Below are positions 9,340 through 18,358 of a DNA stretch of 64,000 bases, piece by piece. Both the position numbers and the translations under genes were made by a program. The DNA is from Intestinibacter sp964449895 (GTDB lineage Bacteria > Bacillota > Clostridia > Peptostreptococcales > Peptostreptococcaceae), in NCBI GenBank assembly GCA_964449895.1, contig CAYVBY010000001.1:1-64000 (forward strand). The letters are read 5' to 3'. How positions within the stretch are numbered: position 1 is the first letter of the stretch; every line of letters starts with the position of its first letter. Below the pieces are notes generated by a model. The model saw only the letters and a program-made list of their open reading frames with translations, was not told the origin of the DNA and did no database searches.

Positions 9340-10542
9340 ATGAATAGTTTAATATCGCCAGATAATACATGGGTTTTATGGGCGTTTTTATGCGGATGGG
9401 CTGCAATAAGTATAGTATTAGAACAAAAATATGAATGGGCGTCAAAAATTACTGGTGCTATAATAGCTTTAGCTGGTGCCTTAATATTATCAAATTTAAA
9501 AATAATACCAACAGAATCACCAGTTTACGATAATGTTTGGGGTTATGTTGTTCCACTTGCAATAACACTTTTATTATACCAATGTAATGTAAAGAAAATT
9601 TGGAAAGAAAGTGGTAAATTACTTGTTATATTCTTACTAAGTGCAGTAGGTACTATGATTGGAGCAGTTGTTGCTTTTAGCTTATTATCTACTAAAATTC
9701 CTTATCTTGCAGAAGTTGCTGGTATGATGACAGGATCTTATATAGGTGGTGGAGTAAACTTTGCTGCAATGTCTGCTGCATTTAATGTTCCAGGAGAAAT
9801 AGTTTCAGCTACTGTAGTTTCTGATAACTTACTAATGGCATTATACTTTTTTATGTTAATAGCAATTCCATCAGTTGGATTTTTCAGAAAGCATTTTTCT
9901 CATCCACATATAGATGAAGTAGAAAGACAAGAAGTAAAAGAAGGTGAAACTGCTGCTGCATCTTACTGGACTCGTAAAGATATATCATTAAAAGATATAG
10001 CATTATCTATAGGTATTGCATTTGTAATAGTAGCTTCTTCAACTACAATTGCTGAATTTTTCAAAGCTACTATCCCAACTAGCAACGGATTTTTAGCTAT
10101 GTTAAATACTTTACTTGGAAACCAATACTTAGTAATAACTACAGTTACAATGATTTGTGCTACTTTATTTAGTGACTTCTTCTCTAAATTAGGTGGAGCT
10201 CAAGAAATGGGAACATATTTAATCTACATATTCTTTGTTGTTATAGGTGTACCTGCTTCAATATCATCTATTTTACAAAACTCACCATTATTATTAGTAT
10301 TCTGCTTTATAATGGTACTAATAAATATGTTAGTAACATTTATATTTGCAAAATTATTTAAATTTAACTTAGAAGATGCAATACTTGCTTCTAATGCTTG
10401 TATAGGTGGTCCTACTACAGCAGCTGCTATGGCAGTTTCTAAAGGATGGACTAAATTAATTGCACCAATAATGCTTATAGGAACTTTTGGATATGTTATA
10501 GGTAATTATTGCGGTATAATAGTTGCAAATTTATTAATGTAG
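9340..10542 (+). CDS. DUF819 family membrane protein
   Basis: A 400-residue integral membrane protein with ten or more hydrophobic helices. It belongs to the DUF819 (YjcL-like) family. Glycine-rich loops GMMTGSYIGGGVNFAAMSAAF (about 128-150) and CIGGPTTAAAMA (about 350-362) occupy equivalent places in the two halves, consistent with an inverted-repeat transporter. The transport substrate is not known to me. ATG follows TTAGGAGG. It seems to stand alone between cinA (divergent) and ddl. Confidence 0.88.
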   Translation: MNSLISPDNTWVLWAFLCGWAAISIVLEQKYEWASKITGAIIALAGALILSNLKIIPTESPVYDNVWGYVVPLAITLLLYQCNVKKIWKESGKLLVIFLLSAVGTMIGAVVAFSLLSTKIPYLAEVAGMMTGSYIGGGVNFAAMSAAFNVPGEIVSATVVSDNLLMALYFFMLIAIPSVGFFRKHFSHPHIDEVERQEVKEGETAAASYWTRKDISLKDIALSIGIAFVIVASSTTIAEFFKATIPTSNGFLAMLNTLLGNQYLVITTVTMICATLFSDFFSKLGGAQEMGTYLIYIFFVVIGVPASISSILQNSPLLLVFCFIMVLINMLVTFIFAKLFKFNLEDAILASNACIGGPTTAAAMAVSKGWTKLIAPIMLIGTFGYVIGNYCGIIVANLLM

Positions 10543-10593
10543 TCATAAAATTTTAATAGAGTAAAATAAATATAATTTTATAAATTGAAAAAA

Positions 10594-10656
10594 ATAAGTT
10601 TATCGATTTAAAAGCTTAAATCGGTAAACTTATCAAATTAATAAGCATAATTTGAT
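10594..10656 (+). terminator. Tandem hairpins after the DUF819 gene
   Basis: An 18-bp stem with one mismatch (10594-10611 with 10616-10633) is followed directly by a second hairpin (ATCAAATTA with TAATTTGAT, 10632-10656). No T-run follows, so this may be a weak terminator or a leader structure upstream of ddl rather than a classical intrinsic terminator. Confidence 0.45.
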
Positions 10657-10702
10657 AAATTTAAGTAGATAACATTAAAATCGTAAATATGGGAGTGATA
10701 AA

Positions 10703-11608
10703 ATGAAAAAGAAAGTTGTTGTAATAATGGGCGGTATATCTTCTGAGAGAGAAGTATCTTTAAATTCTGGTAATTCTGTTTTAAAAGCAATTAACAGAGA
10801 CAAATATGATGTAGAAAAATTAATAGTAAATGAACCTATGGATGTTATAAATAAAATGCCAAAAGATGTTGACTTTGCCTTAATAGTTCTTCATGGAAAA
10901 TTCGGTGAAGATGGAACTATACAATCAATACTTGAATCTATGAATATTCCTTATTCAGGATGCAATGCTTTAAGTAGTGGAATTTGTATGGATAAAAATA
11001 TGACTAAAAAGGTTCTAAAAGCATCAAATATACCTACTGCACCATGGACAATTGCAAAATCACTTGACTCTATAGATTACGATGCAATAGAAAAAATGGG
11101 ATATCCTGTTTTTATAAAACCAAATAGCGGCGGATCTAGCGTTGCAACATTTAAAGTAGACAAAAAAGAAGATGTTTATGAAGCTGTCAAAAAAGGTCTA
11201 GAAGTAGACGATACAGTTATGATAGAAGGATTTCTTCCTGGAGATGAATACTCTTCTTTCGTACTTAAAGGAGAAGTTTATCCAACAATAAAAATAACAT
11301 CACCAAATGAATTTTTCGACTACGAAACAAAATATTCAACTGGAGAAAATGCAGCTAAAGAAGAAATCGTATATTTAGAAGAATCTCTTCAAAATCAAGT
11401 AGATACTATATCAAAACAATGTTGGGATGTATTTAACTGTAGAGCTTTCGTAAGAGTTGATTTAATATTATCAAATGGAACTTTCTATGTATTAGAATTA
11501 AATACTTTACCAGGAATGACAGAAGCTAGCTTAATTCCTAAAAGTGCCAATGCTAGAGGTTTATCATATACTGAATTAATAGATAAAATAATAGAATATT
11601 CATTATAA
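10703..11608 (+). CDS. ddl: D-alanine--D-alanine ligase
   Basis: ATP-grasp enzyme of 301 residues joining two D-alanines for peptidoglycan precursors. Visible motifs: GGISSEREVSLNSG at the N-terminus, HGKFGEDGTIQ, YSGCNALSSGICMDK, FIKPNSGGSSV, the omega-loop FFDYETKYSTGE, and RVDLILSNGTFYVLELNTLPGMT at the metal site. The Tyr-containing DYETKY loop is typical of D-Ala-D-Ala rather than D-Ala-D-lactate ligases. Start ATG follows GGGAGTG. A regulator and murF follow, so the surroundings fit wall-precursor synthesis. Confidence 0.96.
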   Translation: MKKKVVVIMGGISSEREVSLNSGNSVLKAINRDKYDVEKLIVNEPMDVINKMPKDVDFALIVLHGKFGEDGTIQSILESMNIPYSGCNALSSGICMDKNMTKKVLKASNIPTAPWTIAKSLDSIDYDAIEKMGYPVFIKPNSGGSSVATFKVDKKEDVYEAVKKGLEVDDTVMIEGFLPGDEYSSFVLKGEVYPTIKITSPNEFFDYETKYSTGENAAKEEIVYLEESLQNQVDTISKQCWDVFNCRAFVRVDLILSNGTFYVLELNTLPGMTEASLIPKSANARGLSYTELIDKIIEYSL

Positions 11609-11653
11609 TAAGATCTTTATTTTTAAAACAATTAAAATAAACTCTCTTTAGTT

Positions 11654-11684
11654 AAAAAGTGCCTTTAAAAGGGCACTTTTTTTA
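11654..11684 (+). terminator. Terminator of ddl
   Basis: The hairpin AAAAGTGCC...GGGCACTTTT is followed by Ts. It separates ddl from the MocR-type gene. Confidence 0.88.
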
Positions 11685-11723
11685 GTTATAAATAGACAAT
11701 TTTCTTTTAATAAATTAGAATAT

Positions 11724-11766
11724 AATTATGTTTATTATAAAAAATAAATTAATAATAAACATAATT
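11724..11766. promoter_or_regulatory. 15-bp perfect inverted repeat upstream of the MocR-type gene
   Basis: AATTATGTTTATTAT (11724-11738) is followed after 13 bases by its exact complement (11752-11766). It lies 38 bp before the TTG start of the MocR-type regulator. No T-run follows, so it is not a terminator; an operator for autoregulation is the likeliest reading. Confidence 0.5.
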
Positions 11767-11804
11767 TTTAAGACGCAAAAAGATTAATCAGAGGAGGTAA
11801 TATC

Positions 11805-13268
11805 TTGTTATTTTCTAACTTTGAAATAAATAATGATGAACCACTTTATATACAAATAAAAAACTATTTAAAGGACTTAATGGCAAAGGGATTACTTCCA
11901 ATAAACAGTAAGCTTCCCTCTACTAGAGAGCTTAGTTTAATTTTAAATGTGAGTAGAAATAGTGTTTTGAGTGCCTATGAAGAATTAAAAACAGAAGGTC
12001 TTATATACTCTATAAAAGGACAAGGAACTTTTATAAAAGAACAAACAGACATTGTAACATCTAAATGGGAAATCAATTGGCAATCTTATGAAAACGAATA
12101 TTCAAAAATATTAAATAAAATGGATATTACTAAAAATGAGCTTTCTTGGAATTCTGATTTTATTTCCTTTAGAAGTATCTCCCCTTCTGGAGATCAATTT
12201 GATATGGAAGAATTAAAAAAATCATTTTTAAATATGTTTAATTTAGAAGGCCATAAATTACTAAATTACGGATACGCTCAAGGCTACAAGCCTTTGATAG
12301 ATTTTTTAACTGAATATATGTATAAAAAAAATGTAGACTGTTCTAACAAAAATATTTTAGTCACAAATGGATTTACAGAAGCTTTAAATATTATAATTTC
12401 TTCTTTGACAAATCCAGGAGATTATATTTTATGTGAAAATCCAACTCACAGTACATCTATTAAGATATTTAAATCTTACAATTTAAATCTTTTACCGATG
12501 GACTTAAATAAAAACACTTTTGATTTTGAAAAAATAGAAAAAACTATAAAAAAATACAAAAATAAAATAAAATTTGCCTATATTACACCTTCATATAATA
12601 ATCCAACAGGAATAGTACTATCTCCAGAAGATAGGTTTAAATTTTACAACCTAATGAAGGATAATAATATAGCGATAATTGAGGATGGATTTAATGAGGA
12701 ACTTCTCTACTCAAGTTCTCATATATTCCCAATTTGTTCTCTAGATAATAAAAATAACGGTGTAATATATATAGGAAGTTTTTCAAAAATATTGTTTCCT
12801 GGAGTTAGAATCGGTTGGATACTTGGAGATAAAAACTTAATAGATAGACTTGTAAGCGTAAAAAGAAGTGTAAATATCCATGTATCTTTTTTAGATCAGG
12901 GAATTTTATACGATTACTTAAAAAACAACAGTTTCGAAAAATACTTAAAAAAAATAAGAAAATATTACGGAGATAAATTCAATTTTGCCCTTGAATGTGT
13001 AAATAAATATATAGACTGTGAATATATCCTTGGAGATGGTGGCCTTCATTTATTTTTAAAACTAAAAGATATAAATACTAGATATTTACTTGAAAAATGC
13101 TATGAAAAAAAGGTGATTTTCACTCCTGGAGATATATTTTTCTTAGATAAACAAGGTGAAAATTGCTTAAGACTTGGATTTTCTAGACTTCAAAAAGATC
13201 AAATTGAAAAAGGAATAAAAATTATAGGTCAAACTATCTCAGAAATCAAAAAGTGCCAGCAAAACTAA
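11805..13268 (+). CDS. MocR-type GntR regulator with aminotransferase domain
   Basis: 487 residues. The N-terminal GntR winged helix (about 10-78, LYIQIKNYLKDLMAKG...LPSTRELSLILNVSRNSVLSAYEELK) is fused to a fold-type I aminotransferase domain (about 115-480). The pyridoxal lysine is about K328 in GSFSKILFPGVRIGW, with TPSYNNPTG upstream. Members are PLP-sensing transcription factors. The gene sits between ddl and murF, and the DdlR-type MocR regulators known to control ddl make D-Ala-D-Ala control a reasonable inference. TTG 11805 is set by GAGGAGG 7 bp upstream. Its stop lies inside the terminator stem. Confidence 0.9.
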   Translation: MLFSNFEINNDEPLYIQIKNYLKDLMAKGLLPINSKLPSTRELSLILNVSRNSVLSAYEELKTEGLIYSIKGQGTFIKEQTDIVTSKWEINWQSYENEYSKILNKMDITKNELSWNSDFISFRSISPSGDQFDMEELKKSFLNMFNLEGHKLLNYGYAQGYKPLIDFLTEYMYKKNVDCSNKNILVTNGFTEALNIIISSLTNPGDYILCENPTHSTSIKIFKSYNLNLLPMDLNKNTFDFEKIEKTIKKYKNKIKFAYITPSYNNPTGIVLSPEDRFKFYNLMKDNNIAIIEDGFNEELLYSSSHIFPICSLDNKNNGVIYIGSFSKILFPGVRIGWILGDKNLIDRLVSVKRSVNIHVSFLDQGILYDYLKNNSFEKYLKKIRKYYGDKFNFALECVNKYIDCEYILGDGGLHLFLKLKDINTRYLLEKCYEKKVIFTPGDIFFLDKQGENCLRLGFSRLQKDQIEKGIKIIGQTISEIKKCQQN

Positions 13269-13282
13269 TTACTGGCACTTTT
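13248..13282. terminator. Bidirectional terminator overlapping a stop codon
   Basis: AAAAAGTGCCAG (13248-13259) pairs with CTGGCACTTTT (13272-13282). The left arm is coding sequence of the MocR-type gene, its TAA lies in the loop, and murF ends 3 bp to the right. It ends transcripts from both directions. Confidence 0.88.
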
Positions 13283-13285
13283 AAT

Positions 13286-14662
13286 TTATTTGCTTAAAAA
13301 TTCAACTAACTCTTCAAAATGCATTCCTCTAGATGCTTTTAATAATATAACATCATCTTTTTTAAGTATGTCTTTTAAGTTTTCTTTTGCTATTTCTTTA
13401 TTTTCAAAGTAATAAATATTTTCTTTGTTCATTCCTTCTTTTTGAGCTTGGTCAGCCATAAATTTAGCATCATTACCTATTGCTATTAGTAAGTCTGCAT
13501 TTTCCTTTGCAAATGTTCCAACTTTTCTATGACCTAATTCAGCATAGCTTCCCATTTCAAACATATCTCCAAGCATAGCAACTTTTCTATTTTCGTATCT
13601 AGATAAAACATTTAAAGCTGCATTCATAGAGTCTACACTAGCATTGTAAACTGAATCTATTAATGTATAATCATTTGCTTTTATTACATCCATTCTTGAT
13701 TTTGTTATTTCTAAATTTTTAAGTCCTGATTTTATGTCATCTAAGCTTATATTTAAAGTTTGTCCTACTAATACAGCAGACATTGCATTGTAAATGTTGT
13801 GTTTTCCTATTGCTGGAATTGTAAATTCTTCTACTTTTCCATCTAACATAGCTTTAAATGTAGTTTGTTCATTATCCATTTCAAAATCTATGCAGTAAAT
13901 AGTATTATCTTTTTCAAATCCAAAAGTTTTTAAGTTGTATTTTAAATCTTTATCCTTTAATGTACATAACATATCGTCATCTCCATTAGCAATTAAAGTA
14001 CAGCTTTCATCGAAGTTTGTAGTTATTTCCATTTTAGCTTTGAATATACCTTCTCTAGATCCTAAGTTTTCAACATGAGAAAGACCTATATTTGAAATAA
14101 CACCGATTTTAGGATTTACGATATTTACTAAGTACTCTATTTCTTTAAATCCACTCATACCCATTTCTACTACAGCACATTCGTAGCTCTCATCTAAATT
14201 AGCAAGAGTTAGAGGAACTCCCCAGTGATTGTTGAAATTCTTTGCATTTTTAAGAGTTTTAAATTTGCTTGATACTGCTGCATATATCATATCTCTAGTA
14301 GAAGTTTTTCCAACACTTCCTGTAACTCCTATGTAAGGTATATCAAATTTTCCTTTGTAGTATCTTGCTATATCTCCAAGGGCAATATCTGTATTTTCAA
14401 CTTCTATTACATTTACATCATCGCCTATTATTTCAAGGTTATTATTTTTATTTTTTATTATAGTTTTACATCCATTTTGTATTGCTGAATTTATAAATGT
14501 ATGTCCATCTAAGCTCTCCCCTATTATTGCAAAGAATGCACTTTCTTTAGTTACATTTCTACTGTCTAAAACTAATTCTTTTATATTTTTTACTTCTTCA
14601 CTTTTTCTAACTAAATTACCTTTACTTGCATTTACTATTTCTTCTATAGATAAATAATTCAT
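13286..14662 (-). CDS. murF: UDP-MurNAc-tripeptide--D-alanyl-D-alanine ligase
   Basis: Mur ligase of 458 residues adding the D-Ala-D-Ala dipeptide made by Ddl to the UDP-MurNAc-tripeptide. The N-terminal substrate domain holds LDSRNVTKESAFFAI. The central ATPase has the P-loop GVTGSVGKTSTRDM near 112-125, then NFNNHWGVPLTL and the conserved VEMGMSG. The C-terminal domain has DSVYNAS and LGDMFEMG. All expected motifs are present at normal length. It is convergent with the MocR-type regulator. The start follows GGAGAG. Confidence 0.96.
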   Translation of the reverse strand: MNYLSIEEIVNASKGNLVRKSEEVKNIKELVLDSRNVTKESAFFAIIGESLDGHTFINSAIQNGCKTIIKNKNNNLEIIGDDVNVIEVENTDIALGDIARYYKGKFDIPYIGVTGSVGKTSTRDMIYAAVSSKFKTLKNAKNFNNHWGVPLTLANLDESYECAVVEMGMSGFKEIEYLVNIVNPKIGVISNIGLSHVENLGSREGIFKAKMEITTNFDESCTLIANGDDDMLCTLKDKDLKYNLKTFGFEKDNTIYCIDFEMDNEQTTFKAMLDGKVEEFTIPAIGKHNIYNAMSAVLVGQTLNISLDDIKSGLKNLEITKSRMDVIKANDYTLIDSVYNASVDSMNAALNVLSRYENRKVAMLGDMFEMGSYAELGHRKVGTFAKENADLLIAIGNDAKFMADQAQKEGMNKENIYYFENKEIAKENLKDILKKDDVILLKASRGMHFEELVEFLSK

Positions 14663-15047
14663 TTTTTCTCTCCAATCTTTTATTTTTATAAAATTTATGT
14701 TATTTTTGATTTTTATATTTAATACAAATTTTTGTTTTATTTACTACAAAATTATATCATATATCAGGTATAATATTTTAATAAATTTCACTTATAAAAA
14801 TATTACATTCTTAAAATAAAACCAATACAATAACTTAATAAATCTAATTTTTTATCTTAATATATATGATATAAATTTTTTTTATTTTCTTTTCATTATT
14901 ATTAGTCTAACATACATTTATGAGTTATAATAAAATGTAGATTTTTTTAATAAATGTTTGTTAATTAAATTTTATATCTTGTCAATAATCTTTACAATAA
15001 TTGTCGGCAAGTATTTAAATTTAAAATTTTATATAAAGGTGATATAC
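14663..15047. other. 385-bp divergent intergenic region, murF / ABC-F
   Basis: Very AT-rich. It must carry the promoters of both genes; GGTATAATA near 14769 resembles a -10 box. An open frame extends the ABC-F gene back to 14958, but it has no ribosome site and codes for an unrelated hydrophobic stretch. I see no other gene or repeat. Confidence 0.5.
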
Positions 15048-16967
15048 ATGAATTTAATAACATTAGAAAATATTAGCAAAAGTTATTCAGAAAAAAAATT
15101 AATTGAAAATATATCTTTAGGTATCAATGATAAAGAAAAAATAGGATTAATCGGTGTAAATGGTACTGGTAAATCTACTTTATTAAAAATAATTGCTGGG
15201 GCTGAAATAGCAGATGATGGCGTTATAACAAAAGCAAATAAAGTTAGAATTGAGTATCTTCCACAAAATCCTTACTATGATGAAGAAGCTACTGTTTTGG
15301 AGCAGGTTTTTAAAGGTACTTGTGAAGAGATGAAAATTATAGGAGATTACCAAGATTTACTTGATAAAATAAACAAATCTTATGATGAAAAATTAAATGA
15401 AAATCTTCTAAAATTACAAGAAAAAATGGATGCTTTAAATCTTTGGGATTTAGAAAGTAGTGCAAAAACTGTTTTAACTAAACTTGGTATAAATGATTTT
15501 AATCAAAAGGTAAAAGAGCTTTCAGGAGGTCAAAGAAAAAGAGTATCTCTTGCGTCTGCCCTTATAACACCTTGTGAATTATTAATACTAGACGAACCTA
15601 CAAACCATTTAGACAATGATACAATAGATTGGCTTGAGACTTATCTAAATTCTTTTAAAGGCTCAATATTAATGATTACACACGATAGATACTTCCTTGA
15701 TCGTGTTACTAATAGAATTTTAGAACTTGATAAAGGCGTTTTATATAGCTATGAAGGAAATTACTCTGTATTTTTAGAGAAAAAAATGAACCGTCTTCAA
15801 CTTGCTGAATCTATGGAAGCTAAACGTCAAAATTTACTTAGAAAAGAACTTGCCTGGGTAAGAAGAGGCGCTCAAGCTAGAACTACTAAGCAAAAAGCTA
15901 GACTTCAAAGATTTGATGAATTATCAAATAAAACAGTCTATATTCCAGAGGACAAATTAGAAATTTCTGTAGGCTCTAGTAGACTTGGCAAAAAAATAAT
16001 TGAAATAGAAAATCTTTCAAAATCATTTGATGGAAGAACTTATATAGATAATTTAGACTATACTCTAGCTCGTACAGATAGAATTGGTATAGTAGGTAAA
16101 AATGGTCTAGGCAAATCAACTTTAATAAGACTTTTAAATGGAGAAATTAAACCAGATAGCGGTACTATTTCTATAGGTGAAACTGTAAAAATAGGATGTT
16201 TTAACCAAGATACATCTAAAATGCATCCTGATATGAGAGCTATAGACTATATAAAAGAAGAAAGTGACTATATAACTACTGCGGATGGACATAAAATTAC
16301 TGCTTCTCAAATGTGTGAAAAATTCTTATTTAATGGAACTTTACAATATACTCACATAAGAAATTTATCTGGTGGTGAAAAAAGAAGACTTCAGCTTCTT
16401 AGAGTTCTTATGATGGCTCCTAATGTACTTTTACTAGATGAGCCTACAAATGACTTAGATATAGATACTCTAAGCCGTTTAGAAGATTATTTAGACGATT
16501 TTAATGGTGTACTTATATGTGTTTCCCATGATAGATATTTCTTAGATAGAGTTTGCAATAAAATATTTGCATATGAAGGTCGTGGTAAAATCCATATTTA
16601 TACTGGAAACTATAGCGATTATTTAAACTTTAGAGAAGAAGAAAACATATCATTTGAAGAATTTGAAGATGATGTTAAGGAAGTAAAACCTGAAACTCCT
16701 AAAAAAGAAAAACCTAAAGCTAAAAATAAACCTAAGTTTTCTTATAACGAACAAAGAGAATTTGATACTATCGATGAAGATATAGAAAAAATTGAAAATA
16801 AAATAGCCAGCTTAGAAGAAGATACTGTTAAATTTGCGACAGATTTTACAAAATTACAAGAAATATTAAATGAAAAAGAAAAACTAGAAAATGATTTAGA
16901 ATTAAAATACGAACGCTGGGAATATTTAAATAATTTAGCTGAAGAAATAGCTAACTGGAAAAACTAA
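15048..16967 (+). CDS. ABC-F family ATPase, Uup/YfmR-like
   Basis: Soluble 639-residue protein with two ABC cassettes and no membrane domain, as in ribosome-associated ABC-F factors. Walker A motifs are GVNGTGKST and GKNGLGKST, signatures LSGGQRKR and LSGGEKRR, and Walker B LILDEPTNHLD and LLLDEPTNDLD. The linker between cassettes is basic. The C-terminal about 110 residues (lysine-rich, then a coiled coil) match the Uup-type C-terminal domain. Its role is probably rescue of stalled ribosomes rather than antibiotic resistance. ATG 15048 is fixed by AAAGGTGAT 5 bp upstream. Confidence 0.92.
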   Translation: MNLITLENISKSYSEKKLIENISLGINDKEKIGLIGVNGTGKSTLLKIIAGAEIADDGVITKANKVRIEYLPQNPYYDEEATVLEQVFKGTCEEMKIIGDYQDLLDKINKSYDEKLNENLLKLQEKMDALNLWDLESSAKTVLTKLGINDFNQKVKELSGGQRKRVSLASALITPCELLILDEPTNHLDNDTIDWLETYLNSFKGSILMITHDRYFLDRVTNRILELDKGVLYSYEGNYSVFLEKKMNRLQLAESMEAKRQNLLRKELAWVRRGAQARTTKQKARLQRFDELSNKTVYIPEDKLEISVGSSRLGKKIIEIENLSKSFDGRTYIDNLDYTLARTDRIGIVGKNGLGKSTLIRLLNGEIKPDSGTISIGETVKIGCFNQDTSKMHPDMRAIDYIKEESDYITTADGHKITASQMCEKFLFNGTLQYTHIRNLSGGEKRRLQLLRVLMMAPNVLLLDEPTNDLDIDTLSRLEDYLDDFNGVLICVSHDRYFLDRVCNKIFAYEGRGKIHIYTGNYSDYLNFREEENISFEEFEDDVKEVKPETPKKEKPKAKNKPKFSYNEQREFDTIDEDIEKIENKIASLEEDTVKFATDFTKLQEILNEKEKLENDLELKYERWEYLNNLAEEIANWKN

Positions 16968-17056
16968 TTATAATAATTACTTAAAAATTAATTATACAAA
17001 TAGTTAATTACTACAATCTAAATACGAAATTCAACTAATTATTAAGGAGGAATACT

Positions 17057-17797
17057 ATGAAAATATATGCTCATAGGGGTAATAGTGGATTCTATCCTGA
17101 AAACACAATGTATGCGTTTAAGAAATCTCTTGATTTGGATATATATGGAATAGAACTTGATGTTCACAAAACAAAAGATGGAGTAATAGTTGTACATCAC
17201 GATGAAACTGTAGATAGAATGTTTGATGGACAAGGCACTATAAAAAAAATGACTTTCGATCAAATAAAAGATTTAACTTTAAAAGATGAAGAATTTAAAC
17301 TAAATCCAGAGTGTAAAATTTCTACTTTGGAAGATGTGCTTATTATGTTAGAACCTACTAAATTTAATTTAAATATAGAACTTAAAAACGATAAAGTTTC
17401 ATATAAAAATTTAGAAGAAGATGTAATAGCTCTAATAAAAAAATACAATCTAGAAAAGAGAGTTTTAATCTCTTCTTTTAACCATAAAAGCTTGAAAAAA
17501 TGCAAAAAAATAAACAGCAAAATTCAAACTGGATATTTATTAAGTTCAGATAAATTTAAGAAAAGAAACTTAAAAAAAATACTTAAAACAGCAAAAGACT
17601 GTGATTGTTCATATATTCACCCTTCCTACGATATAGTAGATAAGGAATTTGTAGAAAGTGCTCATAAAAAAGGATTTTTAGTACAAGTTTATACTGTAAA
17701 TTCAGTAACTATAATGAGAAAGCTTATAAAATTAAAAATAGATGGTGTTTTTACAAATTATCCAAAAATAATAAACACTATCGTAAATGAAAAATAA
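17057..17797 (+). CDS. Glycerophosphodiester phosphodiesterase
   Basis: A 246-residue GDPD-fold enzyme hydrolysing glycerophosphodiesters to glycerol-3-phosphate and an alcohol. The signature AHRGNSGFYPENT (5-17) supplies the catalytic His and Arg. GIELDVHKTKDGVIVVHHDETVDR holds the metal-binding Glu/Asp and second His, and LNIELK, HPSYDIV and GVFTNYP complete the barrel. It lacks a signal peptide, so it is cytoplasmic and resembles UgpQ. AAGGAGGAA precedes ATG. It begins 89 bp after the ABC-F gene with no terminator, so readthrough is possible. Confidence 0.94.
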   Translation: MKIYAHRGNSGFYPENTMYAFKKSLDLDIYGIELDVHKTKDGVIVVHHDETVDRMFDGQGTIKKMTFDQIKDLTLKDEEFKLNPECKISTLEDVLIMLEPTKFNLNIELKNDKVSYKNLEEDVIALIKKYNLEKRVLISSFNHKSLKKCKKINSKIQTGYLLSSDKFKKRNLKKILKTAKDCDCSYIHPSYDIVDKEFVESAHKKGFLVQVYTVNSVTIMRKLIKLKIDGVFTNYPKIINTIVNEK

Positions 17798-17856
17798 TAA
17801 AGCTTATTAACTATTGACATATTCAAAATAAAATTATACAATTTTATTAAATTATC

Positions 17857-18138
17857 GTGGATGTTATAAATGAGTACAAAGTAGTAGATAAACTTCTAAA
17901 TATTAAATTTAGAGAGGATACCTACAAATTCTACAAATGGATTCTTTGTTATAAATATTAAAATGTTAGACGATATAAAGATGTAGTGGTTGTTGGTGAT
18001 TGCTTAGATATATAATTTGCAGTTACACTAAAGGCTATTTAAATGAAAAATATTAATAAAACTACAGTTCCTATGAATTTGGTAGGTACATAAGATACAC
18101 CATTTGTTCATCCAGGAGATTTTTTGAATATAGTATAA
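17857..18138 (+). pseudogene. Decayed reading frame interrupted by TAA codons
   Basis: One frame runs about 93 codons from GTG 17857, broken by in-frame TAA at 17959, 18013, 18040 and 18091 and closed by TAA at 18136. Between the stops it reads like protein (VDVINEYKVVDKLLNIKF, RRYKDVVVVGDCLDI, TTVPMNLVGT, DTPFVHPGDFLNIV). No family was recognised. No ribosome site precedes it, and it may be a chance frame. Confidence 0.3.
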
Positions 18139-18210
18139 ATAGTATGATTCAAAACATTGTTAAGCTAATTAAAAAATTTTCATTATAAATAACTAAAAAC
18201 ACACACTTCA

Positions 18211-18247
18211 AAAAAAGATGAGTAAATAATATTTACTCATCTTTTTT
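18211..18247. terminator. Strong hairpin terminator
   Basis: A 17-bp perfect stem (18211-18227 with 18231-18247) has an A-run before and a T-run after. It is the first clear terminator downstream of the glycerophosphodiesterase and the decayed frame. Confidence 0.88.
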
Positions 18248-18332
18248 TGTAACAAAATAAAGTATCTTCATTCAAAAATTATAATTTGCATCAATATATT
18301 TTTAATAAATTTAAATTTTTAAAATATCTAAA

Positions 18333-18358
18333 AAAAAGGCGTATTTAAACGCCTTTTT
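18333..18358 (-). terminator. Terminator of the DUF3867-like gene
   Basis: AAAAAGGCGT pairs with ACGCCTTTTT. On the minus strand it follows, and partly overlaps, the stop codon at 18357-18359 and ends in a T-run. Confidence 0.85.

Noticed and set aside
14958..15047. Upstream extension of the ABC-F protein by 30 residues
   Set aside because: No ribosome site; the conserved protein begins at ATG 15048 directly after AAAGGTGAT.
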